DNA from: Aquamicrobium aerolatum DSM 21857
Lineage (GTDB): Bacteria > Pseudomonadota > Alphaproteobacteria > Rhizobiales > Rhizobiaceae
NCBI RefSeq assembly: GCF_900113935.1
Contig: NZ_FORF01000001.1
Coordinates: 281,455-345,454 of the forward strand
DNA length: 64,000 bases
Reading direction: 5' to 3'
Part shown: in pieces, positions 42,215-52,283 of the stretch
Position numbering within the stretch: position 1 is the first letter of the stretch
Layout: each line of letters opens with the position of its first letter
Notes under the pieces: generated by a model
Seen by the model: only the letters and a program-made list of their open reading frames with translations
The model's database searches: none
What the model was told of the DNA's origin: nothing
Program-made: the position numbers and the translations under genes

Positions 42215-42556
42215 CTATTCGCTCCAGACCGCCAGTTCGTTTCCTGCCGGATCGGAGAAATGGAACCGCCGCCCACCGGGAAATGCAAAGATCGGTTTCA
42301 CGATCTTGCCGCCCGCTTCTGTCACGGCCTCAAGGGCTGCCTCCAGATTGGCGGCGTAGATGATCGGCAGCGGCTTTGTTTGTGCAGTGGCGGCACCGTC
42401 GAAGCCGCCATCCAGCCCTTCTGAAAACGCGCTGTAGGACGTGCCGTAGTCGGTGAACGTCCAGCCGAAGGCGGCGCTGTAGAACGATTTCACGCTGTCG
42501 ATTGCGCCGCCAGCCGCCTGAAGTTCGATATAATTCAGCTTTCCATCGAGTTTCAT
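42215..42556 (-). CDS. VOC family protein
   Basis: A 113-residue single-domain protein of the glyoxalase/bleomycin-resistance fold: strands LNYIELQAAGGAIDSVKSFY, FGWTFTDYGTSYSAF, and the C-terminal RRFHFSDPAGNELAVWSE. Such proteins have diverse roles (metal-dependent lyases, small-molecule binding); no specific one can be given. ATG 42554-42556 is used in preference to a start three codons upstream. It sits alone between the smc and ppdK genes, opposite in direction. Confidence 0.85.
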   Translation of the reverse strand: MKLDGKLNYIELQAAGGAIDSVKSFYSAAFGWTFTDYGTSYSAFSEGLDGGFDGAATAQTKPLPIIYAANLEAALEAVTEAGGKIVKPIFAFPGGRRFHFSDPAGNELAVWSE

Positions 42557-42750
42557 CGCACACATCTCCGACGTTCTATTTTTGTTCTAATTCTGGTGCG
42601 CCAGATTTACAAGCGCAAATGCTCTTCCCGCCTTAATCGATTGTTTTGGTGACGTTGCCCGGTGGCCGCTTGCGTTTGGTCTTTCGTGACCTTATCGATC
42701 GCGCCAACCGGGGCCTGAAGGTGCCCCAGGGTTTGGAGCGGAGGTCAGTG

Positions 42751-45411
42751 ATGACAAAGTGGGTCTACAGCTTCGGCGACGGTAGCGCTGAAGGCAGTGC
42801 GGCAGACCGTAACCTGCTGGGCGGCAAAGGTGCCAACCTGGCGGAAATGTGCAGCCTCGGGCTGCCGGTGCCCCCAGGCTTTACCATCACGACCGAGTTT
42901 TGCACCTGGCACTACGCCAACGGCCGCGCCTATCCGGATGAGCTGAAGCAGCAGGTCACTGCTGCGCTGGTCGGGATCGGCGAAATCACTGGCCGCAGTT
43001 TTGGCGACCCTTCCAACCTTTTGCTGGTGTCCGTTCGTTCAGGCGCGCGCGCGTCGATGCCGGGCATGATGGACACGGTGCTGAACCTTGGCCTCAACGA
43101 CGAAACTGTCGATGCGATGGCACGCGAGTCCGGCGATGCGCGTTTTGCCTATGACAGCTACCGCCGCTTCATCCAGATGTACTCCGACGTGGTGCTGGGT
43201 GTCGATCACGGCTATTTCGAAGAGATTCTCGAAGACGAGAAGGCTGGACTGGGGGTCGAACTCGATACGGAAATCACCGCGGATCAGTGGCAGCAGGTCA
43301 TCCAACTCTACAAGGACAAGGTCGAGGAAGAACTGGGCCAGCCATTCCCGCAGGATCCCAACGAGCAGCTTTGGGGTGCGATCGGTGCGGTGTTCTCCAG
43401 CTGGATGAACCACCGCGCGACGACCTATCGTCGTCTTCACGACATCCCCGCCAGCTGGGGCACGGCGGTCAACGTTCAGGCGATGGTGTTCGGCAACATG
43501 GGCGACACCTCGGCGACCGGCGTTGCCTTCACGCGCAATCCGTCGACCGGCGAGAAGCAGCTTTACGGTGAGTTCCTTGTCAACGCGCAGGGCGAGGACG
43601 TTGTGGCTGGCATCCGCACGCCGCAGAACTTGACGGAAGCCGCGCGCATCGAGGCTGGCTCAGACAAGCCGTCGATGGAGAAGGTGATGCCGGAAGCCTA
43701 TGCCGCATTCGTGGCTGTGGCAGATCGGCTCGAGCAGCACTACCGCGACATGCAGGATCTCGAATTCACCATCGAGCGCGGCAAGCTATGGATGCTGCAG
43801 ACGCGATCCGGCAAGCGCACCGCCAAGGCTGCGCTGAAAATCGCGGTCGATATGGCCGCAGAGGGGCTGATTTCCACCGAAGAAGCCGTTTTGCGGATCG
43901 ATCCGGCGTCGCTCGACCAGCTGTTGCACCCGACCATCGATCCGAAGGCCGAGCGCAACATCATCGGCATGGGGCTGCCGGCCTCTCCGGGTGCGGCAAC
44001 CGGCGAGATCGTGTTCTCGTCCGACGAGGCCGAGGAAATGCGCGCGCAGAACCGCAAGGCGATCCTTGTGCGCATCGAAACCAGCCCGGAAGACATTCAC
44101 GGCATGCACGCCGCCGAAGGCATTTTGACCACTCGTGGTGGCATGACCAGTCACGCGGCAGTGGTGGCGCGCGGCATGGGCAAGCCCTGTGTGTCCGGCG
44201 CGGGCACGCTTCGCGTCGATTATCGCAATGCCACGCTGACAGCGATGGGGCAGGTGTTCCGCAAGGGCGACATCATCACCATCGACGGAGCTAGCGGTCA
44301 GGTGCTCAAGGGCACCGTCCCGATGCTGCAGCCCGAGCTTTCAGGCGATTTCGCTTCGATCATGGAATGGGCAGACGCTGCGCGGCGCATGAAGGTGCGC
44401 GCCAATGCGGAAACCCCGGCCGATGCACGGATGGCGCGCTCGTTCGGTGCCGAGGGCATCGGGCTGTGCCGCACGGAGCACATGTTCTTTGATGACGAGC
44501 GCATCGTTGCGGTGCGCGAGATGATCCTGTCCGACGCGGAAGCAGACCGGCGGGCGGCACTTGCGAAGCTTCTGCCGATGCAGCGCTCCGACTTTGCCGA
44601 GCTGTTCGAGATCATGGCCGGACTGCCGGTGACGATCCGTCTTCTTGATCCACCGCTGCATGAGTTTCTTCCCAAGAGCGACGAAGAAATCGATGAAGTC
44701 GCCAGGGGCATGAACATTTCGGCTGACAAGCTGCGTCAGCGTACCGAAGCCCTGCATGAGTTCAACCCGATGCTCGGCCATCGCGGGTGCCGGCTTGCAG
44801 TCTCATATCCGGAGATTGCCGAGATGCAGGCGCGCGCAATCTTCGAGGCTGCGATTGATGCCGGGCAGAGCACCGGCAAGCCGATCGTTCCGGAAATCAT
44901 GGTGCCGCTGGTTGGTCTTCTCAAGGAACTCGACTACGTCAAGGCGCGCATCGACGAGGTCGCGCAGGCGGTGATGGCAGAGCGGGGCGTCCAGCTCGAC
45001 TATCTGGTTGGCACGATGATCGAGCTGCCACGCGCAGCGATCCGCGCCCATGTCATTGCGGAAGCCGCAGAGTTCTTCTCGTTCGGTACGAACGACCTGA
45101 CGCAGACGACCTTCGGCATCTCGCGTGACGACGCATCGTCGTTCCTCGAGACCTACCGCCAGAAAGGCATCATCGAAAAAGACCCGTTCATCTCGCTGGA
45201 CATCGACGGCGTGGGTGAACTCGTCCGCATGGCAGCGGAGAAGGGGCGTACAGCGCGCCCAGACATCAAGCTCGGCATCTGCGGCGAGCATGGCGGTGAT
45301 CCTTCGTCGATTACCTTCTGCGAAGAAGTTGGCCTTGACTATGTGTCGTGCTCGCCCTTCCGCGTGCCGATCGCAAGATTGGCTGCAGCGCAGGCGGCGA
45401 TCCGCAAGTAA
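42751..45411 (+). CDS. ppdK: Pyruvate, phosphate dikinase
   Basis: Interconverts pyruvate, ATP and phosphate with PEP, AMP and pyrophosphate. The 886-residue protein has an N-terminal ATP-grasp domain (LLGGKGANLAEM, GNMGDTSATGVAFTRNPSTG), a swivelling phosphohistidine domain with His468 in TRGGMTSHAAVVARG, and a C-terminal TIM barrel with PEP-binding LCRTEHMFF and the catalytic Cys in DYVSCSPFR. ATG 42751 has a GGAGG ribosome site; an upstream in-frame start would add 35 unrelated residues. A bidirectional terminator follows. Confidence 0.97.
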   Translation: MTKWVYSFGDGSAEGSAADRNLLGGKGANLAEMCSLGLPVPPGFTITTEFCTWHYANGRAYPDELKQQVTAALVGIGEITGRSFGDPSNLLLVSVRSGARASMPGMMDTVLNLGLNDETVDAMARESGDARFAYDSYRRFIQMYSDVVLGVDHGYFEEILEDEKAGLGVELDTEITADQWQQVIQLYKDKVEEELGQPFPQDPNEQLWGAIGAVFSSWMNHRATTYRRLHDIPASWGTAVNVQAMVFGNMGDTSATGVAFTRNPSTGEKQLYGEFLVNAQGEDVVAGIRTPQNLTEAARIEAGSDKPSMEKVMPEAYAAFVAVADRLEQHYRDMQDLEFTIERGKLWMLQTRSGKRTAKAALKIAVDMAAEGLISTEEAVLRIDPASLDQLLHPTIDPKAERNIIGMGLPASPGAATGEIVFSSDEAEEMRAQNRKAILVRIETSPEDIHGMHAAEGILTTRGGMTSHAAVVARGMGKPCVSGAGTLRVDYRNATLTAMGQVFRKGDIITIDGASGQVLKGTVPMLQPELSGDFASIMEWADAARRMKVRANAETPADARMARSFGAEGIGLCRTEHMFFDDERIVAVREMILSDAEADRRAALAKLLPMQRSDFAELFEIMAGLPVTIRLLDPPLHEFLPKSDEEIDEVARGMNISADKLRQRTEALHEFNPMLGHRGCRLAVSYPEIAEMQARAIFEAAIDAGQSTGKPIVPEIMVPLVGLLKELDYVKARIDEVAQAVMAERGVQLDYLVGTMIELPRAAIRAHVIAEAAEFFSFGTNDLTQTTFGISRDDASSFLETYRQKGIIEKDPFISLDIDGVGELVRMAAEKGRTARPDIKLGICGEHGGDPSSITFCEEVGLDYVSCSPFRVPIARLAAAQAAIRK

Positions 45412-45417
45412 CATGAG

Positions 45418-45450
45418 AAAAAAGGCCGCTGCACCCGCAGCGGCCTTTTT
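45418..45450. terminator. Bidirectional intrinsic terminator between ppdK and the ABC-F gene
   Basis: GGCCGCTGC (45424-45432) pairs with GCAGCGGCC (45437-45445) around ACCC, flanked by six A on the left and five T on the right. It therefore has a U-run for transcripts from either side: ppdK rightward and the ABC-F gene leftward. Confidence 0.9.
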
Positions 45451-45476
45451 CAATTGCGTATCGTATCGGAGAGATT

Positions 45477-47099
45477 TCAGCTGCGCAGGCCTGGTGCTTC
45501 CTGGCCGGTGCTTGCGACATATTCCGTGTAGCCGCCACCATAGGTGCGCACGCCATCCGGTGTCAGTTCCAGCACACGGTTTGACAGCGCTGCAAGGAAA
45601 TGGCGGTCGTGCGAGACGAACAGCATCGAGCCTTCATATTTCGACAGCGCTTCGACCAGCATTTCCTTGGTGGCGATGTCGAGATGGTTGGTCGGCTCGT
45701 CCAGCACCAGAAAGTTTGGCGGATCAAACAGCATCATCGCCATCACGAGCCGTGCCTTTTCGCCACCTGACAGCACCCGGCAGCGCTTCTCGATCTCGTC
45801 GCCCGAAAATCCGAAACACCCGGCAAGCGCGCGCAACGGAGCCTGACCGGCTTGAGGAAAGCGGCTTTCCAGCATTTGTAAGACGGTCAGTTCGCCTTCG
45901 AGCACATCCATCGCGTGCTGGGCGAAATAGCCCATCTTGACGCTCGGCCCGCGCGACACCGTGCCAGTATCCGGCTCGGACGCGCCAGCAATGAGCTTCA
46001 GGAGGGTTGATTTGCCCGCACCGTTGACGCCCAGCACACACCAGCGCTCGCGACGACGCACCTGAAAGTCGAGCCCTTCATAGATGGTCTTGCTGCCATA
46101 GCTCTTATGGACGCCCTTGAGCGTTGCGACGTCTTCACCCGAGCGCGGGGCAGGCAGAAAATCGAAGCGCACCGTCTGCCGGCGCTTGGGCGGCTCGACC
46201 TTCTCGATCTTGTCCAGCTTCTTGACGCGGCTCTGCACCTGCGCTGCGTGCGAGGCGCGCGCCTTGAAACGCTCAATGAACGCGATTTCCTTGGCGAGCA
46301 TCGCCTGCTGACGCTCGAACTGGGCCTGTTGCTGCTGTTCTGCGAGGGCGCGTTGCTCGACGTAAAAGCCGTAACCACCCGAATAGGTGGTCAGGCCGCC
46401 GGCGTCGATCTCGATGATCTTGCCGACGATCCGGTCCATGAACTCGCGGTCGTGCGAAGTCATCAGGATGGTGCCGTCATAGCCCTGCAGGAAAGATTCC
46501 AGCCAGATCAGGCTTTCGATGTCGAGATGGTTGCTTGGTTCATCGAGCAGCATTGCGTCAGGGCGCATCAGCAGGATCTTTGCCAGCGCCACGCGCATCT
46601 TCCAGCCGCCCGACAACAGGCCGACATCGCCTTCCATCATCTCGAGCGAAAAGCCGAGGCCGCCGAGCACTTCGCGCGCGCGCCCGTCCAGCGAGTAGCC
46701 GTCAAGTTCGTCGAACTGGCCTTGCACCTCGCCATACCGGTTGATGATCTCGTCCATGTCGTCGGCGCGATCCGGGTCGCCCATGGCGGCTTCAAGTTCT
46801 GCCATCTCTGCCGTCAGCGCGGAAATTGGTCCGACGCCTTCCATGGTTTCAGCGACCACGCTGCGTCCCGCCATCTCGCCGACGTCCTGACTGAAATAGC
46901 CGATCCGCACGCCCTTATCGACGGAGACCTGGCCTTCGTCGGGGGCTTCCTGCCCGGTGATCATGCGGAACAAGGTCGTCTTGCCAGCGCCGTTCGGTCC
47001 GACGAGGCCGATCTTCTCACCCTTTTGCAGTGCTGCGGAGGCTTCGATGAAGACGATCTGCTGACCGTTCTGCTTGCTGATATTTTCGAGGCGAATCAT
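45477..47099 (-). CDS. ABC-F family ATPase
   Basis: A 540-residue soluble protein with two ABC ATPase domains and no membrane domain. First site: Walker A GPNGAGKTT, signature LLSGGWKMRVALA and Walker B LLDEPSNHLD. Second: GVNGAGKST, LSGGEKARLVMAMM and LVLDEPTNHLD. Between them is the P-site linker with a charged coiled coil. ABC-F proteins bind the ribosome E site and act in translation or antibiotic protection; the subgroup resembles YheS/Uup more than EttA, but this is tentative. The start ATG 47097-47099 directly follows the U-run of a hairpin. Confidence 0.93.
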   Translation of the reverse strand: MIRLENISKQNGQQIVFIEASAALQKGEKIGLVGPNGAGKTTLFRMITGQEAPDEGQVSVDKGVRIGYFSQDVGEMAGRSVVAETMEGVGPISALTAEMAELEAAMGDPDRADDMDEIINRYGEVQGQFDELDGYSLDGRAREVLGGLGFSLEMMEGDVGLLSGGWKMRVALAKILLMRPDAMLLDEPSNHLDIESLIWLESFLQGYDGTILMTSHDREFMDRIVGKIIEIDAGGLTTYSGGYGFYVEQRALAEQQQQAQFERQQAMLAKEIAFIERFKARASHAAQVQSRVKKLDKIEKVEPPKRRQTVRFDFLPAPRSGEDVATLKGVHKSYGSKTIYEGLDFQVRRRERWCVLGVNGAGKSTLLKLIAGASEPDTGTVSRGPSVKMGYFAQHAMDVLEGELTVLQMLESRFPQAGQAPLRALAGCFGFSGDEIEKRCRVLSGGEKARLVMAMMLFDPPNFLVLDEPTNHLDIATKEMLVEALSKYEGSMLFVSHDRHFLAALSNRVLELTPDGVRTYGGGYTEYVASTGQEAPGLRS

Positions 47100-47100
47100 G

Positions 47101-47136
47101 AAAAAAGGGACCCTGCGTGGCGTTGCAGGGTCCCTT
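47101..47136 (-). terminator. Hairpin with U-run touching the ABC-F start codon
   Basis: On the minus strand AAGGGACCCTGC (47136-47125) pairs with GCAGGGTCCCTT (47116-47105), with a T-run completed at 47101; ATG of the ABC-F gene begins two bases later. It lies 30 bases after the aminotransferase stop and can act as that gene's terminator. It also occupies the whole leader of the ABC-F gene, including the only Shine-Dalgarno-like AGGG. Confidence 0.85.
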
Positions 47137-47166
47137 ACGGGATGATTCGGTCGTGAGAAAGAGGTT

Positions 47167-48564
47167 TCAGGCTGCTTGGCGCAGGCCTTCCTTGGAAACC
47201 CATGCCTCACAGGCGGCCAGGGCCTTTTCGAACCGGTCGAACAATTCGTTCAGCTGTGCTTCGGTGATGATCATCGGCGGGCAGAATGCGATGCTGTCGA
47301 CGATCGCGCGCTGGATGAGGCCATTCTCCTCGCAGAACTTTGCGCACTGAGCGCCGACGCCCTTTTTCGGGTCGAAAGACCGCTTTGTGGCCTTGTCTGC
47401 AACCAGTTCGACTGCGCCGACTAGACCGCAATGGCGAACCTCACCCACCAGCGGATGGTCGGTCAGCTTCTTCATCCGGGCTTCGAACACCGGCGCGACC
47501 GAGCGGACATGTCCGATGATGTCCCGCTTCTGATAAATCTCGATCGCCTTGACACCGAGGGCGCAGCCAAGCGGATGGCCGCCATAGGTGAAGCCATGGC
47601 CGAACGTGCCGATCTGCTTCGAGTGGTCGACATAAGCCTGATAGATGTCTTCGGGCACCATCACGGCGCCAAGCGGCGCGTAGGCGGCCGTGAGCTGCTT
47701 TGCGGTGGAGATCGTCGTTGGACGCATGTTGACGGTCTGGCTTCCCCACCAGTTTCCGGTCCGGCCAAAGCCCGTGATCACCTCGTCCGAAATGAAGATG
47801 ATGTCATGCTCGTCCAGCAATGCCTGGATCGCTGGATAGTAGCCAGCGGGCGGGATGATGACGCCGCCTGCGCCCATGATCGGCTCTGCGATCATGGCTG
47901 CGATGGTGTCAGGGCCTTCGCGCTCGATAAGGTCGCGCAGGGAGCCGACGATCCGGTTCAGGAACTCCTGCTCGGTTTCGCCGTCCTGTCCGAAGCGATA
48001 GTAATGCGGGCAGTCGGTGTGCAGCACGCGGTCGACCGGCAGGTCCCAGCCGATATGGTTGTAGGGCAGGCCGGTCAGTGAGGCCGACATCACGGTGACG
48101 CCGTGATAGGCCTTCATCCGCGAGATGATCTTCTTCTTGTTGGGCCGCCCCTTCGCGTTGTTCATGTACCAGGCGAGCTTCACCTGCGTGTCGTTGGCTT
48201 CCGAGCCGGACGAGGTGAAGAACACCTTCGACATCGGAACCGGCGCGATTTCCTTGAGCTTTTCGGCCAGCTCGATTGCGGACTCTGTGCCCTTGGCGCC
48301 AAACAAATGGTAATAGGGAAGGGTCCGAAGCTGCTCCGTGGCAGCGTCGATCATCTCTTCGTCGCCAAAGCCGAGACCCGCGCACCACAGGCCGGACATT
48401 CCCTCGATGTAATCGCGGCCTTGCGTATCATAGACGAACACACCTTCGCCGCGCTCGATGACCAAAGGGCCGATCTCGCCAAGACGGTGGATCGGTGTGT
48501 AGGGATGAAGGACCGACGAGATATCGCGGGTTTGCAGGTTGGTGAGCGGGACGGACTGGTTCAT
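47167..48564 (-). CDS. Class III PLP aminotransferase (omega-aminotransferase family)
   Basis: A 465-residue fold-type I aminotransferase. Visible are [13 protein letters not shown] near the N terminus, [16 protein letters not shown], the [11 protein letters not shown] block and the PLP Lys in [16 protein letters not shown]. Relatives transfer amino groups from amines such as beta-alanine, GABA, putrescine or taurine to pyruvate or 2-oxoglutarate; the substrate cannot be fixed. The ribosome site GGAG on the minus strand sets the start at 48564. Divergent from an acyl-CoA ligase across 186 bases. Confidence 0.92.
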   Translation of the reverse strand: MNQSVPLTNLQTRDISSVLHPYTPIHRLGEIGPLVIERGEGVFVYDTQGRDYIEGMSGLWCAGLGFGDEEMIDAATEQLRTLPYYHLFGAKGTESAIELAEKLKEIAPVPMSKVFFTSSGSEANDTQVKLAWYMNNAKGRPNKKKIISRMKAYHGVTVMSASLTGLPYNHIGWDLPVDRVLHTDCPHYYRFGQDGETEQEFLNRIVGSLRDLIEREGPDTIAAMIAEPIMGAGGVIIPPAGYYPAIQALLDEHDIIFISDEVITGFGRTGNWWGSQTVNMRPTTISTAKQLTAAYAPLGAVMVPEDIYQAYVDHSKQIGTFGHGFTYGGHPLGCALGVKAIEIYQKRDIIGHVRSVAPVFEARMKKLTDHPLVGEVRHCGLVGAVELVADKATKRSFDPKKGVGAQCAKFCEENGLIQRAIVDSIAFCPPMIITEAQLNELFDRFEKALAACEAWVSKEGLRQAA

Positions 48565-48750
48565 GTGGGACTCCAAGCTGATTTGCCGCACTGTAGCCGC
48601 GAAAGATGGGGCGAGTAACCCCCGTGGACGCAAGGTCACCGGGTAAACGCTCAACCCGCGCACAAGCTTCCAAAGTACGCTTGTTCGCGAAGTCTATGGA
48701 CATGCGCAATCCTTCGGAACAATGTTGTGCAACTGCAATGGAGGAATGCA

Positions 48751-50379
48751 ATGCAAGGATTGATGCAGGACTGGCCGCTGCTGTGCCACAAGATTTTGGA
48801 TCACGCAGCGCAACAGTACCCTGATACGGAAATCGTTTCGCGTTCTATTGAGGGGCCAATCGTGCGCTCGACCTATGCCCGGTCGCGCCAGCGCGCTCTG
48901 CAGGCAGCGCAGTTGTTGGCTCGGGAAGGTTTTGGACAAGGAGATCGCATTGCGACGCTCGCCTGGAACACCGGGCGTCATCTTGAGGCCTGGTACGGGA
49001 TCATGGGGGCGGGCGGCGTCTACCACACGCTCAATCCGCGACTTTTTCCCGAACAACTCGCCTGGATCATGAACCACGCCGAGGACAAGGCGATCTTTGT
49101 TGATCTGACCTTCGTGCCGCTGCTTGAAAAGCTCGCACCGATGGTCAAGTCGCTCAGGCGCGTCATTGTCTTCACCGATGCTGCGCACATGCCCGAGACA
49201 ACGTTGCCGAATGCGATTGCCTATGAGGAATGGCTCGCGCAGGCAGATGGCGACTATCAGTGGGTGAGCCTAGACGAGAACGCTGCCAGTGGCATGTGCT
49301 ACACGTCCGGCACGACAGGTGACCCCAAGGGTGTCGTCTATTCGCACCGCTCCAACGTCCTGCATGCGATGATCGCGGTTTCGCCTAACGCGATGGGCAT
49401 TTCCGCCAATGATGTGGTGCTGCCGGTGGTGCCGATGTTCCATGCCAATGCGTGGGGACTCGGCCAGAGCGCACCGATGATCGGCGCAAAGCTCGTGATG
49501 CCTGGCGGTCGCATGGATGGGGAATCCATCTACGAACTGCTCGATTCCGAGAAGGTCACGTTCACCGCTGCCGTTCCGACTGTCTGGCTGATGTTGCTCC
49601 AATATCTGGAGCAGACCGGCAAGCAGCTGCCGCATCTGAAGCGGGTGGTTATCGGCGGGTCTGCGAGCCCGCGTGCCATGACCCAGAAGTTCCAGGACAA
49701 TTACGGCGTCGAGGTCATCCATGCCTGGGGCATGACGGAGATGTCGCCACTGGGCAGCTTGTGCACGATGAAGCCGGTTTACAGCGGTCTCGAAGGGGAC
49801 GCGCGACTGGATATTCAGCAAAAGCAGGGGTCTGCGCCGTTTGGTGTTGAGATGAAGGTCACCGACGACGAGAATGTCGAACTGCCGTGGGATGGCTCCA
49901 CTTTCGGTCGCCTCAAGGTGCGCGGCCCGGCGGTCGCGCGGGCCTATTACGGCGGCACCGGAGCTGAGCAGTTCGACGAGGAGGGCTGGTTTGATACGGG
50001 CGATGTCGCCCATATCGACATTCACGGCTACATGCAGATCACTGACCGTGCCAAGGATGTGATCAAGTCGGGCGGCGAGTGGATTTCGACCATCGAGCTC
50101 GAGAACCTTGCGGTGGGACATCCCGATGTTGCCGAAGCCGCCGTCATCGGTGTCGCCCATCCCAAATGGGACGAGCGTCCGCTGCTGGTCATCGTGCGCA
50201 AGCCGGGCAAGGAGCCTTCAAAGGAAGAACTGCTTGCCTTCATGGAAGGCAAGATTGCCAAATGGTGGATGCCGGACGACGTTGCCTTCGTGGATGAAAT
50301 TCCGCATACGGCGACGGGCAAGATCCAGAAGACCACGCTTCGCGATCAGTTCAGGGACTACCAACTGCCAACCGCATGA
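48751..50379 (+). CDS. Fatty-acyl-CoA synthetase (AMP-forming ligase, AlkK/DmdB type)
   Basis: A 542-residue adenylate-forming enzyme that activates a carboxylic acid to its CoA thioester in the cytoplasm. Motifs: [18 protein letters not shown] (from residue 184), the [12 protein letters not shown] region, [11 protein letters not shown] and [15 protein letters not shown], and a C-terminal catalytic Lys in [12 protein letters not shown]. The group includes medium-chain fatty-acid ligases and methylmercaptopropionate-CoA ligase. GGAGG at 48740-48744 fixes ATG 48751. Overlaps the DUF1499 gene by four bases. Confidence 0.92.
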   Translation: MQGLMQDWPLLCHKILDHAAQQYPDTEIVSRSIEGPIVRSTYARSRQRALQAAQLLAREGFGQGDRIATLAWNTGRHLEAWYGIMGAGGVYHTLNPRLFPEQLAWIMNHAEDKAIFVDLTFVPLLEKLAPMVKSLRRVIVFTDAAHMPETTLPNAIAYEEWLAQADGDYQWVSLDENAASGMCYTSGTTGDPKGVVYSHRSNVLHAMIAVSPNAMGISANDVVLPVVPMFHANAWGLGQSAPMIGAKLVMPGGRMDGESIYELLDSEKVTFTAAVPTVWLMLLQYLEQTGKQLPHLKRVVIGGSASPRAMTQKFQDNYGVEVIHAWGMTEMSPLGSLCTMKPVYSGLEGDARLDIQQKQGSAPFGVEMKVTDDENVELPWDGSTFGRLKVRGPAVARAYYGGTGAEQFDEEGWFDTGDVAHIDIHGYMQITDRAKDVIKSGGEWISTIELENLAVGHPDVAEAAVIGVAHPKWDERPLLVIVRKPGKEPSKEELLAFMEGKIAKWWMPDDVAFVDEIPHTATGKIQKTTLRDQFRDYQLPTA

Positions 50380-51212
50380 GTAGCATTTCACTCAATCACG
50401 GTCGCCGGGTTTCCCCGGCGGCCCAATGGGCCAGAACGCTGTCCAGCTTTGCGCTGGTTCTGGCGTGTACTGTCGCTGTCGGCCACCGTTATGGCATGGT
50501 CGAGACACCGGCATTCTTCTGGGTGCTGGCTCTCGTCGCGGCGATCGCCATTTTGTCGTTGCTGTGCGCCATGGTCGGGTTTCGGCGCTTGTGGACGCAT
50601 GGCGACAAGGCCGGAAAGGCATCGTTTGCCGCGACTTTGGTCGGCTCTTTCGTGCTCATACCCTTCGTGTTGGCCGGTTATCTGGCTTACACCACTCCGC
50701 CGCTCCACGATGTTTCGACCGACCTTGTAGATCCCCCGCCGCTTCGCAGGGCTGCGTTGGAGCGGACAGCCCAGATGAATGCCGTTACACCATACAGCGC
50801 CGAGATGGTGGCGGTTCAGCGCGAGGCATATCCCGACGTGACTGGGCGGCGGCTTGACGCGTCGATGGAGCGTGCTGTCGCGGCGGTTCAGGCGGTTGTT
50901 GCCTCATATGGCTGGCGCGCGCGCACGCCGTGGCCAACTGAGTTTGAAACCGGCAGCGAGATCATCCTCGAGCTGGAAGCTCCCAGTTATATTCTGGGCC
51001 TTCCCGCTGATGCATCACTGCGCCTGACCGACGAGGACGAATCGATATTTGTCGATCTGCGTATGAATTCCCGTTATGGGCGCTATGACCTTGGCGAAAA
51101 CGCGCGCCGCATCCGCCGCTTCATGAACGACGTCGATGCCGAATTCGCGCGTCAGTCGCTGCTGATCATCGACATTCCAGCGTCAAGCGATGGTGAAGAT
51201 ACCGCCCAGTGA
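50376..51212 (+). CDS. DUF1499 family membrane protein
   Basis: A 278-residue protein with three transmembrane segments in the first ~110 residues (about 20-40, 46-68 and 82-104) and a soluble C-terminal DUF1499 domain (~110-265) with the conserved DASMERAVAAVQAVVASYGW and RYDLGENARRIRRF stretches. Function unknown. Its start overlaps the acyl-CoA ligase stop (ATGA), so the two are coupled. Its last 30 bases overlap the 3' end of the oppositely transcribed metallo-hydrolase. Confidence 0.88.
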   Translation: MSSISLNHGRRVSPAAQWARTLSSFALVLACTVAVGHRYGMVETPAFFWVLALVAAIAILSLLCAMVGFRRLWTHGDKAGKASFAATLVGSFVLIPFVLAGYLAYTTPPLHDVSTDLVDPPPLRRAALERTAQMNAVTPYSAEMVAVQREAYPDVTGRRLDASMERAVAAVQAVVASYGWRARTPWPTEFETGSEIILELEAPSYILGLPADASLRLTDEDESIFVDLRMNSRYGRYDLGENARRIRRFMNDVDAEFARQSLLIIDIPASSDGEDTAQ

Positions 51213-52088
51213 GGCTTCGCCGTCCGTAATCACCAAGCCGCGGTTCACAAGATCTTCCAGATGCGCAAACACCGAAAGGCCTGCTGCGCCATGCAGGCGC
51301 GGATCGGTGTCGCGGTAGATTGCGGCGACAATCTCCGCAATGCTCCGGTCGCCCTTGCGCAGCCGCTCGACAATGGCGCGCTCACGCATCTTGCGGTGTG
51401 AGCGCAGCCCTCGCATGAACGCGGCTGGCGAGGTGACCGGTCCGCCATGCCCCGGCAGGAACGCCCGGTCGTCGCGTTCCAGCAGCTTCTCGAGCGAAGC
51501 CATGAAGTCCGACATCGACCCGTCCGGAGGCGCAACCACCGAAGTCGCCCATGCCATCATGTGGTCGGCGGAAAACAGGATGCCGGTCCCTTCAAGGGCG
51601 AACACCAGATGATTGGCCATGTGGCCTGGCGTATGGATCGCGCGCAGCGCCCAGCCGTCGCCTTCCACGATTTCGCCATCCGCCAGCAAGACATCCGGCT
51701 GAAAATCGGTGTCGCCGCTGGCGTCAAGCGCGTTGACCTCGCCCAGATGCAGCGGGCGGGCGGAACGGTGCGGCCCTTCGGCAAGGACCGTTGCGCCGGT
51801 CGCCTGCTTGAGCCGTGCGGTCAGTGGAGAGTGATCCACATGGGTGTGCGACACGAAGATGTGGCTCACCGGACGCCCGTCGATAGCCCTCAGCAACGCC
51901 TGCAGATGCGCTTCGTCCTCCGGGCCCGGATCGATCACGGCCAGCGTATCCTTGCCGACGAGATAGCTGTTGGTGCCGTGAAACGTGAACGCGCTGGGGT
52001 TGTTGACCGTGAGACGCACCACATTGTCAGCGACAGGGACCGCATCGCCGTAGGCGGGCTCGAAGTTGGTGTTGAAGTCGAGAGCCAT
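51183..52088 (-). CDS. MBL-fold metallo-hydrolase
   Basis: A 301-residue beta-lactamase-fold hydrolase with a dinuclear zinc site: HTHVDH at residues 81-86, a later His in HTPGHMANHL, and Asp in ILFSADHMMAW. A C-terminal winged-helix-like tail (from ~245) resembles that of LACTB2-like proteins. LACTB2 is an RNase, but many relatives are thioester or lactone hydrolases, so the substrate is open. ATG 52086-52088 with GAGGAA upstream is chosen over a longer frame. Confidence 0.9.
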   Translation of the reverse strand: MALDFNTNFEPAYGDAVPVADNVVRLTVNNPSAFTFHGTNSYLVGKDTLAVIDPGPEDEAHLQALLRAIDGRPVSHIFVSHTHVDHSPLTARLKQATGATVLAEGPHRSARPLHLGEVNALDASGDTDFQPDVLLADGEIVEGDGWALRAIHTPGHMANHLVFALEGTGILFSADHMMAWATSVVAPPDGSMSDFMASLEKLLERDDRAFLPGHGGPVTSPAAFMRGLRSHRKMRERAIVERLRKGDRSIAEIVAAIYRDTDPRLHGAAGLSVFAHLEDLVNRGLVITDGEASLGGIFTIA

Positions 52089-52283
52089 CAGTTTCCTCGG
52101 GTGGTTGCGTCTGGTGCAGATTGCAGGTCGGGGCCGCATAGCACGGAACCTGAAGATAGTGAAAATCTGCGCCAATGATTGCCGGGCTATCATTTCATAT
52201 GGTTGGGAGGGTTGCGCAACCAAGAATTATACAGTTTGCGCTAGCTTGGCAGCCGACTGGCTTGAGTTTCGGGGTGAAGAACC

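Noticed and set aside
52210..52221. Palindrome GGTTGCGCAACC upstream of galE
   Set aside because: A single 12-base palindrome is expected several times by chance in 64 kb; no second copy or regulator gene supports an operator.
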